From assembly GCA_025024175.1 (NCBI GenBank), contig QCXZ01000137.1, positions 19,902,001 through 19,966,000 of the forward strand: 64,000 bases of DNA, given 5' to 3'. Below the pieces are notes generated by a model. The model worked only from the letters and a program-made list of their open reading frames with translations, did not search any database and was not told the origin of the DNA. Positions 46,699 through 60,100 of the stretch are shown here, piece after piece (position 1 is the first letter of the stretch; each line of letters opens with the position of its first letter). Position numbers and translations under genes: made by a program. The stretch is from Rhyzopertha dominica. Taxonomy: Eukaryota; Arthropoda; Insecta; Coleoptera; Bostrichidae.

Positions 46699-49025
46699 GG
46701 GTCCGTTAAGTTAGCTCCGCCATGTTGAGCAATTTTTTTGAAAACATTGCTCCAGATTGCCCTGAGCTAGCTCCAGCTAGCTCCACTAAAGAGAAAGCTA
46801 GCTCCACCTTACTTGAGTAGTTATAAGCTCATCATTGCGGGGGGGGGGGCTAACTTAACGTTATCCCCGCCATGTCCTCAAATCTGTTTCAAAAGCTAGC
46901 TCCAGCTTGCCCAGAGCTAGCTCCAGCTAGCTCCACCTTACTTGAGTAGTTATAAGCTCATCATTGCGGGGGGGGGGGGGCTAACTTAACGTTATCCCCG
47001 CCATGGCCTCAAATCTGTTTCAAAAGCTAGCTCCAGCTTGCCCAGAGCTAGCTCCAGCTAGCTCCACTAAAGAGAAAGCTAGCTCCACCTTACTTGAGTA
47101 GTTATAAGCTCATCATTGCGGGGGGGGGCTAACTTAACGTTATCCTCACCATGGCCTCAAATCTGTTTCAAAAGCTAGCTCCAGCTTGCCCAGAGCTAGC
47201 TCCAGCTAGCTCCACTAAAGAGAAAGCTAGCTCCACCTTACTTGAGTAGTTATAACCTCATCATTGCGGGGGGTGCTAACTTAACGTTATCCTCGCTATG
47301 GCCTCAAATCTGTTTCAAAACCTAGCTCCAGCTTGCCGAGAGCTAGCTCCAGCTATCTCCACTTAAGAGAAAGCTAGCTCCACCTTACTTGAGTAGTTAT
47401 AAGCTCATCATTGCGGGGGGTGCTAACTTAACGTTATCCTCGCCATGGCCTCAAATATGTTTCAAAACCTAGCTCCAGCTTGCCCAGAGCTAGCTCCAGC
47501 TAGCTCCACTAAAGAGAAAGCTAGCTCCACCTTACTTGAGTAATTATAAGCTCATCATTTCATCATTTCATTTCATCATTTCGTGCTAACTTAACGTTAT
47601 CCTCGCCATGGCCTCAAATCTGTTTCAAAACCTAGCTCCAGCTTTCCCAGAGCTAGCTCCAGCTAGCTCCACTAAAGAGAAAGCTAGCTCCACCTTACTT
47701 GAGTAGTTATAAGCTCATCATTGCGGGGGGTACTAACTTAACGTTATCCTCGCCATGGCCTCAAATATGTTTCAAAACCTAGCTCCAACTTGCCCAGAGC
47801 TAGCTCCAGCTAGCTCCACTAAAGAGAAAGCTAGCTCCACCTTACTTGAGTAGTTATAAGCTCAACATTTCTGGGAGTGCTAACTTAACATTATCCTCGC
47901 CATGGCCTCAAATCTGTTTCAAAAGCTAGCTCCAGCTTGCCCAGAGCTAGCTCCAGCTAGCTCCACTAAAGAGAAAGCTAGCTCCACCTTACTTGAGTAG
48001 TTATAACCTCATCATTGCGGGGGGTGCTAACTTAACGTTATCCTCGCTATGGCCTCAAATCTGTTTCAAAACCTAGCTCCAGCTTGCCCAGAGCTAGCTC
48101 CAGCTTGCCCAGAGCTAGCTCCAGCTAGCTCCACTAAAGAGAAAGCTAGCTCCACCTTACTTGAGTAGTTATAAGCTCATCATTTCTGGGAGTGCTAACT
48201 TAACGTTATCCTCACCATGGCCTCAAATTTGTTTCAAAACATAGCTCCAGCTTTCCCAGAGCTAGCTCCAGCTAGCTCCACTAAAGAGAAAGCTAGCTCC
48301 ACCTTACTTGAGTAGTTATAAGCTCATCATTTCTGGGAGTGCTAACTTAACGTTATCCTCGCCATGGCCTCAAATGTGTTTCAAAAGCTAGCTCCAGCTT
48401 GCCCAGAGCTAGCTCCAGCTTGCCCAGAGCTAGCTCCAGCTAGCTCCACTAAAGAGAAAGCTAGCTCCACCTTACTTGAGTAGTTATAACCTCATCATTT
48501 CGGGGGTGCTAACTTAACGCCATCCTCGCCACTGTGTCAAATCTGTTTCAAAACCTAGCTCCAGCTTGCCCAGAGCTAGCTCCAGCTAGCTCCACTATAG
48601 AGAAAACTAGCTCCATCTTACTTGAGTAATTATAAGCTCATCATTTCGGGGGGTGCTCACTTAACGCTATCCTCGCCACTGTTTCAAATCTGTTTTAAAA
48701 CCTAGCTCCACTATAGAGAAAGCCAGCTCCACCTCACTTGAGTAGTATAAGCTCATCACTTAGGAGGGTGCTAACTTAACGCTATCCTCGCCACTGTTTC
48801 AAAACCTAGCTCCAGGTAGCCCAGGGCTAGCTCTAGCTAGCTCCGCTATAGACAAAGTTAGCTCCATCCCAATTTCCATAATTTTCAGGAAAAGAAGATT
48901 TAGCTCCGCCATTTTGATCGGTCGATTTGAAAAAATAGCTCCACATCATTTGGGGCTGTCTTCAGTTAGCTCCGTTCTTAAAAAGCTAGCTACATTCAGC
49001 TACGTTCAGAAAAAATATTATGACA
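46699..49025 (+). repeat. Foldback left arm, ~14 tandem units
   Basis: Array of units carrying repeated AGCTAGCTCC boxes. Some units lack the CTAAAGAGAAAGC block or have an extra GCCCAGAGCTAGCTCCAGCTT copy, so unit length varies by internal duplication and deletion. The innermost units (after about 48500) are the most diverged, so homogenisation or amplification acted mainly on the outer units. Confidence 0.9.
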
Positions 49026-49867
49026 AATCATAATTTGTAGCTTACAAATTATGACAATTAATTTTCTGATTGCTTAAAAAATGATTCAGATTGAACGAAT
49101 CTGGGAAAGTCAATGCCTGGACCTTTTGAATATATGTAATTCCATTTTGGTAACATGTCGGGAATTTAATTTTTATTTTTTTACTTCTTTATAAATAATA
49201 TGATTGTTTTCATACAATCTATAAAGAAACTCAAATTCGATAAACGTTATTTGTACAAGGGTTTTTCGTTACCGAACAACTGTAAAGATTGCGCCATGCT
49301 TAAAACTCTGCACTTGTATGTATACAGGATAGCTGATGTTACGAAAGTATTGCGTTCATTATTTTAGTTACTACATTGAATTAAGTTTTGACTTTTGATT
49401 TCATAACGTGAATGCTATGATTAAAGCATTAAGTATTAAATTTTATGTCTGTTAAACCTACCATTCGTATCTAAGCCCCTATGGTTTTTCTGCGATTCGG
49501 ATACCTGGAACACGCCCCCCTGACTTTAATCGTTTCCGGTACAACTATTTCAACTAAGCTAAATGCTATGTACACAGTCAATTAAACACTTCGTTCATCA
49601 GAATTGTATTTTAACTCAACACAACTTAATTACAACTCATAATAATGTGATATTTTTGGCGTATTGCCACTACGCTGTTTCAATAACACTAAAAATATAT
49701 TTTTGTTCTACCATTTACTCATGTTTGTCCGTTACTTTGGAAATTGCAAATGTAGATGATCTGCAGGCCTATAAAAATTATTACTATTATTATAATATGA
49801 TATAAAGCTGAGACCTACCACACGGATTTAGCTTCTCATATCGACACGACAAAATTGTGGGGCTAAG
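49026..49867. other. Foldback central unique region
   Basis: AT-rich, with one 80-codon open frame (49563-49805) lacking any known motif. No transposase signature seen. Confidence 0.5.
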
Positions 49868-51954
49868 TGTCATAATATTTTTTCTGAACGTAGCTGAATG
49901 TAGCTAGCTTTTTAAGAACGGAGCTAACTGAAGACAGCCCCAAATGATGTGGAGCTATTTTTTCAAATCGACCGATCAAAATGGCGGAGCTAAATCTTCT
50001 TTTCCTGAAAATTATGGAAATTGGGATGGAGCTAACTTTGTCTATAGCGGAGCTAGCTAGAGCTAGCCCTGGGCTACCTGGAGCTATGTTTTGAAACAGT
50101 GGCGAGGATAGCGTTAAGTTAGCACCCTCCTAAGTGATGAGCTTATACTACTCAAGTGAGGTGGAGCTGGCTTTCTCTATAGTGGAGCTAGGTTTTGAAA
50201 CATATTTGAGGCCATGGCGAGGATAACGTTAAGTTAGCACCCCCCGCAATGATGAGCTTATAACTACTCAAGTAAGGTGGAGCTAGCTTTCTCTTCAGTG
50301 GAGCTAGCTGGAGCTAGCTCTGGGCAAGCTGGAGCTAGGTTTTGAAACAGATTTGAGGCCATAGCGAGGATANCGTTAAGTTAGCACCCCCCGCAANGAT
50401 GNGGTTATAACTACTCAAGTAAGGTGGAGCTAGCTTTCTCTTTAGTGGAGCTAGCTGGAGCTAGCTCTGGGCAAGCTGGAGCTAGCTTTTGAAACAGATT
50501 TGAGGCCATGGCGAGGATAACGTTAAGTTAGCACTCCCAGAAATGATGAGCTTATAACTACTCAAGTAAGGTGGAGCTAGCTCTGGACAAGCTGGAGCTA
50601 GCTTTTGAAACAGATTTGAGGCCATGGCGAGGATAACGTTAAGATAGCACTCCCAGAAATGATGAGCTTATAACTACTCAAGTAAGATGGAGCTAGCTCT
50701 TTCTTTAGTGGAGCTGGCTGGAGCTAGCTCTGGGCAAGCTGGAGCTAGCTTTTGAAACAGATTTGAGGCCATGGCGAGGATAATGTTAAGNTAGCACTCC
50801 CAGAAATGTTGAGCTTATAACTACTCAAGTAAGGTGGAGCTAGCTTTCTCTTTATTGGAGCTAGCTGGAGCTAGCTCTGGGCAAGTTGGAGCTGGGTTTT
50901 GAAACATATTTGAGGCCATGGCGAGGATAANGTTAAGTTAGCACCNCCGCAATGATGAGCTTATAATTACTCAAGTAAGGTGGAGCTAGCTTTCTCTTTA
51001 GTGGAGCTAGCTGGAGCTAGCTCTGGGCAAGCTGGAGCTAGGTTTTGAAACATATTTGAGGCCATGGCGAGGATAACGTTAAGCTAGCACCCCCCGCAAT
51101 GATGAGCTTATAACTACTCAAGTAAGGTGGAGCTAGCTTTCTCTTTAGTGGAGCTAGCTGGAGCTAGCTCTGGGCAAGCTGGAGCTAGGTTTTGAAACAG
51201 ATTTGAGGCCATAGCGAGGATAACGTTAAGTTAGCACCCCCCGCAATGATGAGGTTATAACTACTCAAGTAAGGTGGAGCTAGCTTTCTCTTTAGTGGAG
51301 CTAGCTGGAGCTAGCTCTGGGCAAGCTGGAGCTAGCTTTTGAAACAGTTTTGAGGCCATGGCGAGGATAACGTTAAGTTAGCCCCCCCCCGCAATGATGA
51401 GCTTATAACTACTCAAGTAAGGTGGAGCTAGCTTTCTCTTTAGTGGAGCTAGCTGGAGCTAGCTCTGGGCAAGCTGGAGCTAGCTTTTGAAACAGATTTG
51501 AGGCCATGGCGAGGATAACGTTAAGTTAGCTCCCCCCGCAATGGTGAGCTTATAACTACTCAAGTAGGGTGGAGCTAGCTTTCTCTTAAGTGGAGCTAGC
51601 TGGAGCTAGCTTTTGAAACAGATTTGAGGACATGGCGGGGATAACGTTAAGTTAGCCCCCCCCCCGCAATGATGAACTTATAACTACTCAAGTAAGGTGG
51701 AGCTAGCTTTCTCTTTAGTGGAGCTAGCTGGAGCTAGCTCTGGGCAAGCTGGAGCTAGCTTTTGAAACAGATTTGAGGACATGGCGGGGATAACGTTAAG
51801 TTAGCCCCCCCCCCGCAATGATGAGCTTATAACTACTCAAGTAAGGTGGAGCTAGCTTTCTCTTTAGTGGAGCTAGCTGGAGCTAGCTCAGGGCAATCTG
51901 GAGCAATGTTTTCAAAAAAATTGCTCAACATGGCGGAGCTAACTTAACGGACCC
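49868..51954 (-). repeat. Foldback right arm, ~13 tandem units
   Basis: Inverted counterpart of the left arm with one fewer unit and a shorter total length. Several ambiguous bases (50370-50950) suggest assembly difficulty. Confidence 0.9.
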
Positions 51955-51963
51955 CCGTACGTT
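51955..51963. repeat. 9-bp target duplication, right (CCGTACGTT)
   Basis: Exact repeat of 46690-46698. Confidence 0.9.
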
Positions 51964-54891
51964 CACTGATTATCAATGAATTAAGAATTGTGAATTAAAG
52001 AACTACATTTTAAGGAAAGTTTGTCAATTTTTTACAAAGTATTTATGTAATCCACTTAAAATATCGGAATGTAAGGAACTAATATAGGACAGTTTCTTGG
52101 TAAAACAAAAATAGTTGAAGCAGATTAACGCATCTTGAGGGCGTAACTTGTAACCAAAAATGCTTAAAATGCTGGGTAGATCCCCCTTAGTAATGTATTT
52201 GAATATTTATTGTTGTTTGCAGAATCATTCCTGGAGGTGCTCTATAGTCTTCATTTATTACTAATGTCGTTTTCAAGGACATACCCTTTTTGATTTTATA
52301 CATAAACTGGATGCTATCTACCATCTACATTATGTAGCCATCGATCCTTCGGGATTACCCGATATTAAGATGCAAATTGAAACAAACCTTATCCCATTCG
52401 CTCCTACCGAAACTGTTTTATATTTAATTCTCAAAGAACCTCCTAAGAGGACAGCTTTTCTTAGTCCGGGTATCGCCCTTTCTTATTTTCCAATCTATTC
52501 CTCCTTTTGGGGATGTGTTCGCGCCGGGTTTTTCGTACAACTTTTACTGCCGCCGGAATTAATAGATACGGTTGCGTAAAGCGCCGGGCGCTTTTTGTTT
52601 TATCGCTGAAAGCTCGGCCTCCTTAAGTCGCAAACTCGCCGGGTCAATATAAAAGCAATTACATTTGTTCGCCTTTTTTACGACGCCAGTCTCCGGGTGT
52701 TCTTTTTAAGCAGATTGGACGGAAATCGAAATTTGTCGTCCTGCAATAAATTTGCTTGCAAGTTATGCTCTTACTTGTTGGTCTTGGGGTTAGACCACGT
52801 TCATAATTTTTCATTCACGCAATGAATTTGACGGGGAAACGTTATTCGTGGGCGCATGTTATTTAACTACACCTTTATATTAGGAACCCCAGATGTCATT
52901 TTTATACTAATATATAGCCCAAAGCAAGCTTGTGTACCAGGTACGAATATGGCCCTAAAACAACTGCTTTTACTATTTCAGACATTATTTATTGATTAAA
53001 TAGTTTTTTATGCACTGTTTTATTCTTGGAGGTAAATATTGAGGCAAATATTATTGGGGGTTTAAAAAACGAAATGTGTAATGTTGCATCCTGTGCGTGC
53101 AATGGGAAGGGAATGAAACATTATTATTCCATTATTTCTGCTAATTCGATAGCTTTTAGTGTCTGGGTTTGNCTACTATGGCCGTCAAACTCCATCAGAA
53201 CTCTTCGCTCTTTGGATGTTTTAACATGTGGGAAAAATTGAGAAATTGATGAAACTCTTTACCATCCACTAAACCTTTGTCCTGAAAAGACAAGCGCTTT
53301 ATGGTGGTGCTTCATAAGTCCAGACTGCATTCAGTGTGTTTTTTTAGCGTAAATTAAAAGGAATGGAAGATATAATCCAGCTACACTTATGCAGTAAGTT
53401 CCTGTTACCTTACCTCCTGTCGTCCTGACTCATTCACACATATAACTCAGGATTACGATTCATAAACACCATGTAAGAGTTCGTAACGGTAAATCATTTT
53501 CGCTAAGTTAAATTTAGTATTTATTCACTTTTTCTCTGCAATTTCGTGTACCAATTTTTTAACTCTTCTCATATGAATTGGTATAACATACGCTCCAAAG
53601 AAGAGAGTGTTGCACCAGATCGTCCTCTAATTCCTGTGGTAAATCTGCACGTCTTCCTAACGGTGGCTGATTTTTTTTGATATTGCACCACAATCATGTC
53701 AACTCTGCTTCTAAGCTAAATAGTTTCCTGTTTGAATATGTACAGTCACTTACAGGTATAAATTTGACAATTGTTCACACTACGCAGCTTTCCCTGGTAT
53801 ACACGCAAAAAAATGCTAGCATGTGCTGTATATATAAATCATTGTGTATTTTTTTGCAATAATAATTTGTATTTTAACAATTGTACAGGTTTATTCTATG
53901 GACTATGGATATGCATAGTCTACATACCGAAGGAAAGAGAAGTTTTGTTTACCACCGCTTGGGCAGTGATAGTTGCCAAAACTGGCGCTGCGATACTCGT
54001 GCCAGGTGCGGGTAACACAACCATAGATAAATTAAGTTATCTACTGAATACGGACTCACTGACTGTAGGTGAGTAAGATGGCTACTATGCACCATAAGGT
54101 TTTCTGAATTGGCAGGAAGGGAGTCGGTAGTTACGGTACAGCGAGAATTTCGCCTTAGAGATACTACTCTCCAATACAAGTTGTACGACTCGTTCCGTTC
54201 GAGTTCTCTTGAAAAAACACCAGTTTCATCCTATGTTCTTACTGTGATTTATATTTTGAAAGTTTTCTCGGATTATTTTAAAATAACTATCCGCACACGT
54301 TGTCCGTGTAACCCACAAAGATTCCAGTAAGCCATGTTTCCGTGCAAAAAGAAGCATGTTGGAATTTTTTAATTAAAATAAGAATTTTAGACCTGCAAAC
54401 ACAGGTCTTTCAAAAACCTGTTGCTTTCTTAAGTATTCACTTATCGTTCTCATTCTTTAAATAAAATATTTAATCAAGTTATGCTTTTTTCGAGCTTTAT
54501 GTTAAACACAATATATGAGTAGCCATTGAAACAGTAGGTACACTTTCTGTATAGGAATAATATCTTGAAATATATTGTTCACATTGAGTATTATAAATGA
54601 GACATAAGGTGGACCTTAGTTGCTAATTAATTACCTGATCATTATACTTCATTTTGGTTTTGTAGAATCTGTAGCAGCCACTAACACTATAGATAAGCAG
54701 CGTAAAATGTTGTATAAATAAAATTATAGTGTGGATCATTAATTGATATTTTTTACGCTGGAACATACAGCTTACGCATTTACAAAAAAAAATCTCACTT
54801 TTTACTGATAATTCACGAGATAAATGCATCGGACGACAAAATATTATTTTAAATTATGAAATTGTTTTCTTCTTTATGTGATGAAATGAAA
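51964..54891. other. Intergenic DNA, no gene seen
   Basis: No supported gene. The patch 52370-52700 is GC-richer, with a repeated GCGCCGGG motif and a 69-codon open frame of no known family. Confidence 0.3.
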
Positions 54892-55102
54892 TAATGAAAG
54901 ATAATTATTGCCTGAATACATTTGTTAATGTACATAAGATATAGTTAATGGGTTAACAGGCAAATATATGACTAGTGTTCAAAAAGTCCCGTGTTCAAAT
55001 CCCGGTCAAAGCTGGAAATACTTTTTCAGTTCATATATATGCCTGTTAACCATTCACTATATTTTATTGATAAATGAATTCAGGCAATAATTATCTTTCA
55101 TT
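54892..55102. repeat. Short inverted-repeat element with tRNA-like core
   Basis: Outer inverted repeats (TGAAAGATAATTATTGCCTGAAT... at 54895 and its complement ending at 55100, plus a second inner pair around TAACAGGCA) enclose a core with CCCGTGTTCAAATCCCGGTC. That core matches an RNA polymerase III box B and T-arm of a tRNA. It could be a MITE that captured a SINE fragment, or a palindromic pair of SINE tails. Confidence 0.6.
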
Positions 55103-56443
55103 ATATATAATATGATATATTTGGGTTGTAATTAGATGCTGGTCGCCATAATCTGGCCACTGCAGCGAATTACGTTCTGAAGCTCGAAAATACTGAGCGA
55201 CAAATTCAGCTGCAAATGCCCCGTATGGCGTTCAGAAGCGTTATATAGTAGTAACCTTTATTGTAACGTTTAAACTTGGTAAAAGTCCAATTGCTCCGAG
55301 CACTAGAGTNGAAATCCGCGACATGATGCATGTGAGGCCCAAATTGNCATGGATNGCCGNTACATCTTGTTTTTTTTTTAAGCAATTAGCTCATGTCTTT
55401 ACGTCTTCATTTACTTTTATAGTGTCGTGTATTTATACATGGGGTTTACTATGTGAATGACGCTCCCCGACAGTTTACCTCACTAGCGGGTACGGAGTGG
55501 AAGAATACCTATAGTGTCTGCACTTGGACAGTAACGAATCGGTAAATGCGTGCTTTTCTCTTACCATCGAGTACTCGCACTGTTGTGTACTTGTTGAGGA
55601 TTAATATGTTGGTTGTTCAATAGATGCTCTCTTCTGACGAGCTGAAAGAACGATACTCGCGGGTAACTGTATTCGACTGACTAATCACTAATCTCTTAGT
55701 TTGATACGCATAAAGACTTATTTAAGAAATTCTGTACAGTAAGAGAAACTCAGTGACTACACATAGGATTTTTACCGAATAATATTTCTTATCCCTATAA
55801 AGTTTCCTTCAAAATAAGTTAATAATGCGTTTTCCTATATTCCAAGATTTTATTTATTTTGATAACATTATTATAAACGATGTCCAGATAACCATAGATA
55901 TACTTAATTACTATACTTAAACCGTAATACTTAATTCTTGCATCGTTTGATATTTTATACACGAACAAATTTTTAAAATAGTAGCTTAAAGTAGGTGCGG
56001 TAAATTGAGAGTGCTGCTATTTCACATGCATGACCCACAAACTCCTCCGTTCTCCCTGTATCTTTCTGGGACGTACCTCCCCAGGGTGATACTGCGTGTT
56101 ACGGCTTACGTATACGAAATCTTTTATTTTCTACCAAGCAGATCGCTCCTACATTTTTAAATGTGCTCCACAAACGTTTGTTCAGGTATAGCGTAACCCA
56201 ATATCCAATTCTGCTTGAGTGTGCCATAAAACAGTTGCAGCTATACACAGTNGCGCGCGGTCGTGTTAGTAAATCAGAATAAGNGTTACGTAAGGATACA
56301 ACCGTGGGAGCTGTCATGTGTAAGTACGTATGTTCCTTTGTTATCGCAGATCTGCTGTATAATGTTCTNGGCCGTGTTTACATAATGAGAATCCGATATG
56401 TGCAACGAATAAAAANCTCGTCTTTAGATTTTAGCGTGTTGGT
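55103..56443. other. Intergenic DNA with ambiguous bases
   Basis: No gene recognised. Several isolated N (55310-56420) point to lower assembly quality here. Confidence 0.3.
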
Positions 56444-56452
56444 ACAGCTGTG
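56444..56452. repeat. 9-bp target duplication, left (ACAGCTGTG)
   Basis: Exact repeat of 61594-61602, flanking the Mutator-like element. Confidence 0.9.
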
Positions 56453-56632
56453 ACTCGCGTCTAGCCGGACGAGGATATTTTGGCTGGGAGGCTTTGTACA
56501 TGCGCGCGATGCTACCTTTTTGCGCGAATATAGAAGGTAGGCGTTTCTCCTTCAAACAAGAAACAAATAGGTGCTATTGCGGATAAGCGCGTGTAGGTAA
56601 GTGAAATGAAAATATCCCTGAAAAACAATAAT

Positions 56633-57057
56633 TTATTGCGGATGTAATAATTGCAATGCCTTAGTATTTATATCCGAATCACACGGCTTTTTTAAACTGC
56701 GTTTGTCCGACTTATTTTTCTTTTTGGTAGAAAACTGGCATCTTTGAGTTGGTATTTTCTTATTATGTGGAATGCGTTTATTGTCAAGTACTACCAGTCC
56801 GCGAGCGCGTTCCTCATTCCTTACTAAAGCATTTAATGTTGGCTCTAAGGGTGCATTGATTCGTTTTGCAGCAGCAAGTTGCTCCATTGAAGATATCCTG
56901 TCAACTTGAGTACACAGCCAGATTTTGAAGCTGCGTTTTTCTTCTTCTAAATTGCCACTGCTATTGCCTCCACTCTTGCCCAAAATTTCAACTATGGTCG
57001 GTATTTCAGTGACAGTTGATGTAGATTTAGATTCATCGATTATTAAATCATAGTCAC
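56633..57057 (-). CDS. MULE-derived C-terminal exon
   Basis: Follows a good acceptor (CTTGTTTTAG|G) and begins in phase 1, like the other exons of this gene. It encodes about 141 residues ending in a Lys-rich PHNKKIPTQRCQFSTKKKNK tail. It resembles the C-terminus of insect MULE proteins. No donor before the stop of the preceding exon (57182) would join the two in frame, so it is probably a leftover after loss of the catalytic region. It may also be read through as a separate product. Confidence 0.5.
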
Positions 57058-57181
57058 CTAAAACAAGAAAGATGTAACCCACGCCAGTCGAAATAGGGTA
57101 GGTAGATGGGCGTTTAGAAACATAAATAAACGAGGTTATTAAATATTGATTTACTAGCGACCTCAAAACTCTGCATTGCTG

Positions 57182-60100
57182 TTAATCGAATTGGACTTCA
57201 TTGACCCATGAATCAACACTAATTGCGTCGTCTTTGTGTCTTACTGACGTGGCATTAAGATTATACGTCTGCTCGATATTATAAAGGTCTTTTTTAGTGA
57301 TGAGATGCAATCTCTCGAAATTGCTGCTGCAAATCGTGTCTCGAATGTCGTCCAAAATCGTGGGTAGTGGTATCTTGGCAGCTATTTTGCTAGCAACTTC
57401 TTCTCTGTCTTCCTTATTTAAAAATAAGTGTCCTAAGTCATTGTCGTGTCCAACATGGGTTTTAATGTAACTAATCTTATACATTTCCTCTTCCACCGTC
57501 AAGGTAATAGCGGCTGGGCAAAATGCACCTATTTTGTTGCTGCCCTGAGTTTTAAGGTGCCTCAAACCACTTCCTTCGGAAATGTATTTTCCAGATCGGT
57601 GGCACTCATAAAGTTTTTTTACATAATTGGAAGTAGCGTACGATCCGTGTTTGTTAACAAAACTTGATTTCGTCCTCTTTTCTTCTGCCGATTTCCACAA
57701 ATTAAAGTCGTCGAAAGATTTAAACTTTTTGATTTCAACTTCTACAGAAATGTCATGTCTTGTTTTAAAGTGATCCATTAATTTTGATTTCGAATAATCT
57801 TTAAACTGGCACAAAGGACAAGTGAATGCAGCTGTGTTTGTATTTTCAGAAATCTGATGTGTCCTGGTGTGGGATTTGAAATTTTTTAAATCAGAAAAGT
57901 TTCTTTTGCACTCGTTACATGTATAGGGATAATATTTGTCTTTTACCAAGACATCTAGTTTGTCTAGAAATATACAACGAACCTATTAGTTATTAGATTC
58001 TTACAATATTAACACTATACAAGGTGGTAGATTACTGGTGTTTCAGCTTTGGCCATTTTAGTTCAAATGTCTGTTCCAAAATCTGAGTACACTTCAGATG
58101 GCGCCAGGTTCGTTGTCTCCCAGGCCAAGCTGATTAATAGCAAAAGCAGAGCACCGTGACAGAACCAACGAGCAATAGTCAAATTGTGAGTTTGTCATTA
58201 GTATTAAAATTTTTGCATAAGAAAAGTGTTGCATAAATGTTAATGTGCAGATTTTAACCTTTAAGACGACAAATGTATACCATGTTGTACATACCATCAG
58301 TATGGGCGGTAATGGTGACAGATTAAAACAATGGGATATGGGCTTGCAGATTGCAGTTACAGGTACAATTCATCAATACAAAGTGATGCACATGAACAAA
58401 AGGTGAGAAATATTTCGTTGATTTGTTTATTTTTAGTGTGCTGCCTTGCTGTTGTCCCACTCCGAAGGTGTAACTGATGGTTAGAAAGTACTTGCCGAGT
58501 CTCATAAAGAATCATTATTAAATTTAGACCCACCATAGAGTATAGTTGCAAAGTATTTGACCAGCAGAGTCCATGGGATTGATATCGTTGTAGTGCAGTG
58601 CACTAATTCTTCGTGGTGTCTGCTGTAGAAGTGTCCGATGTCCAATATTCTGAGCAAATGTCTCAGAGCTCAAGGTGCTGGTGAAAAGACTAAAATGCGT
58701 AGAAAGATCTGACAGTTTACATACAGAGCCAGAGGATATTACTCATATATTAATTTAAAACCATATTTTGTAATCTTTGTAGCAGAACTTATGTACTGAT
58801 CTCAGTAAAAATAAACTAGTGTTAATATATTGATTAAGATATAGTTTTAAAACTGACGTAAAGGTGGACATAGACGTTGTTTGTGTTGGACGGTTTTAGC
58901 TAAATAGGTAAAGTTGTGCAAAGAGGAACGAAGAAGGGATGCGTCTACACATTGCAAACTGAAGACTGCAGTCTTGTTCTACTTGTAGAGATATACAAAA
59001 TCGAATGTGGTAGTAATTTACTAATAGTGGTGTCTGCATTTGCAGTAAAAGTTAAATGTGAAAGAAAGCACAAACCGTCATAATGGGCATTTCCTTTTTT
59101 TTTAATTTCTTTTGGAATTTTTCATGTAAAGAATCAATTTTTTCTTCACACTNTCTCTGAATATGTTGCTATCAACTTCTTTTAACTTATTTATTAATTC
59201 ATCAAATGCATTATTTTTAGCACATTTTCCAAAAGGTGCTATTGTCCGTCTGTCACACTTATAACTCGAGAACAGCTCAACGGATCGGAACAATTGGTTA
59301 GGTATTTGGCCTAACGATGATCAACATGTATGTATATCCTATTCTCTGGATTTAACTTTAGATAAATACTGATGGTTCTTATAATATTACTCAGTGAAAT
59401 CTGAACTGTTGTCCTGGTTAGGGTGTAAAAGCCGTCGTTGGTTAGAGTTGCTTCCTAACATTTCACTAGCACGAGTGGCAAGCTTCTTCAGAGGTCTTTC
59501 CGTCTCCGGTGCTGATCGTACACTGTCTATGTCCAGCACCGGAGATGGAAGGACCTCTGAAGAAGCTTGCCACTCGTGCTAGCAAAACGTTAGGAAGTAA
59601 CTCCAACTGACGACGGCCTACAGACGCGAATCAGAAAATAGTTCTTCACCTGGCCGCGAAAGCTTTAACCAATTGGTCAGTTCTGCAGTTTTATAAATGT
59701 GACATGGTGTTCGTTTACTTTACCTATATAGGTATTCTACTTCCAATCGCTACAGAATTAAAATTGCACAGTTGTAAACGTTCACATCCAAACACCAGCA
59801 ATTTAAAATCAAGCAAAGCTGACGGTTTTCGTCCATAAACTTTGGTTTTGCCACCGTTTTACTTATAAAAAAAACTTATAAAATAGACTTGTCTACTGAA
59901 GAATATGAATTAATCGTATTTACTTAAATGTGGGTATTTTGAATGAGTATGTTTGATATACCTAAATTGATATTTTACAATAAGTANTTTTAAGTNAGCA
60001 CAAATATTACTATTTGCAAACATAAATTTGCGGAGGGCTAATCACCTCATTGCACATGAAATAGTAAATTAAATACAAAGAGCCTCAGGTATATGGTATG

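Larger units (their letters stand above)
46699..51954. mobile_element. Foldback element with tandem-repeat arms (Mutator-like, 9-bp TSD)
   Basis: 5,256 bp with inverted arms 46699-49025 and 49868-51954 and an 842-bp centre. The outermost about 80 bp (GGGTCCGTTAAGTTAGCTCCGCCAT...) is inverted at the right end. The arms consist of about 14 and 13 tandem units of about 118-165 bp with the core AGCTAGCTCC, a TTACTTGAGTAGTTATAA segment, a G-run and TAACTTAACGTTATCC. Each unit is a diverged version of the element's own terminus. This architecture, with 9-bp duplications, is that of the FB/foldback class related to the MuDR superfamily. The centre has no recognisable transposase, so it depends on another element. 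Confidence 0.9.

Noticed and set aside
46699..49025. CRISPR-like array or satellite
   Set aside because: The tandem units have no unique spacers, are inverted at 49868-51954, and lie within exact 9-bp duplications, so it is a foldback transposon arm.
52370..52579. 69-codon plus-strand frame
   Set aside because: No homologous motif or gene context; isolated in intergenic DNA.
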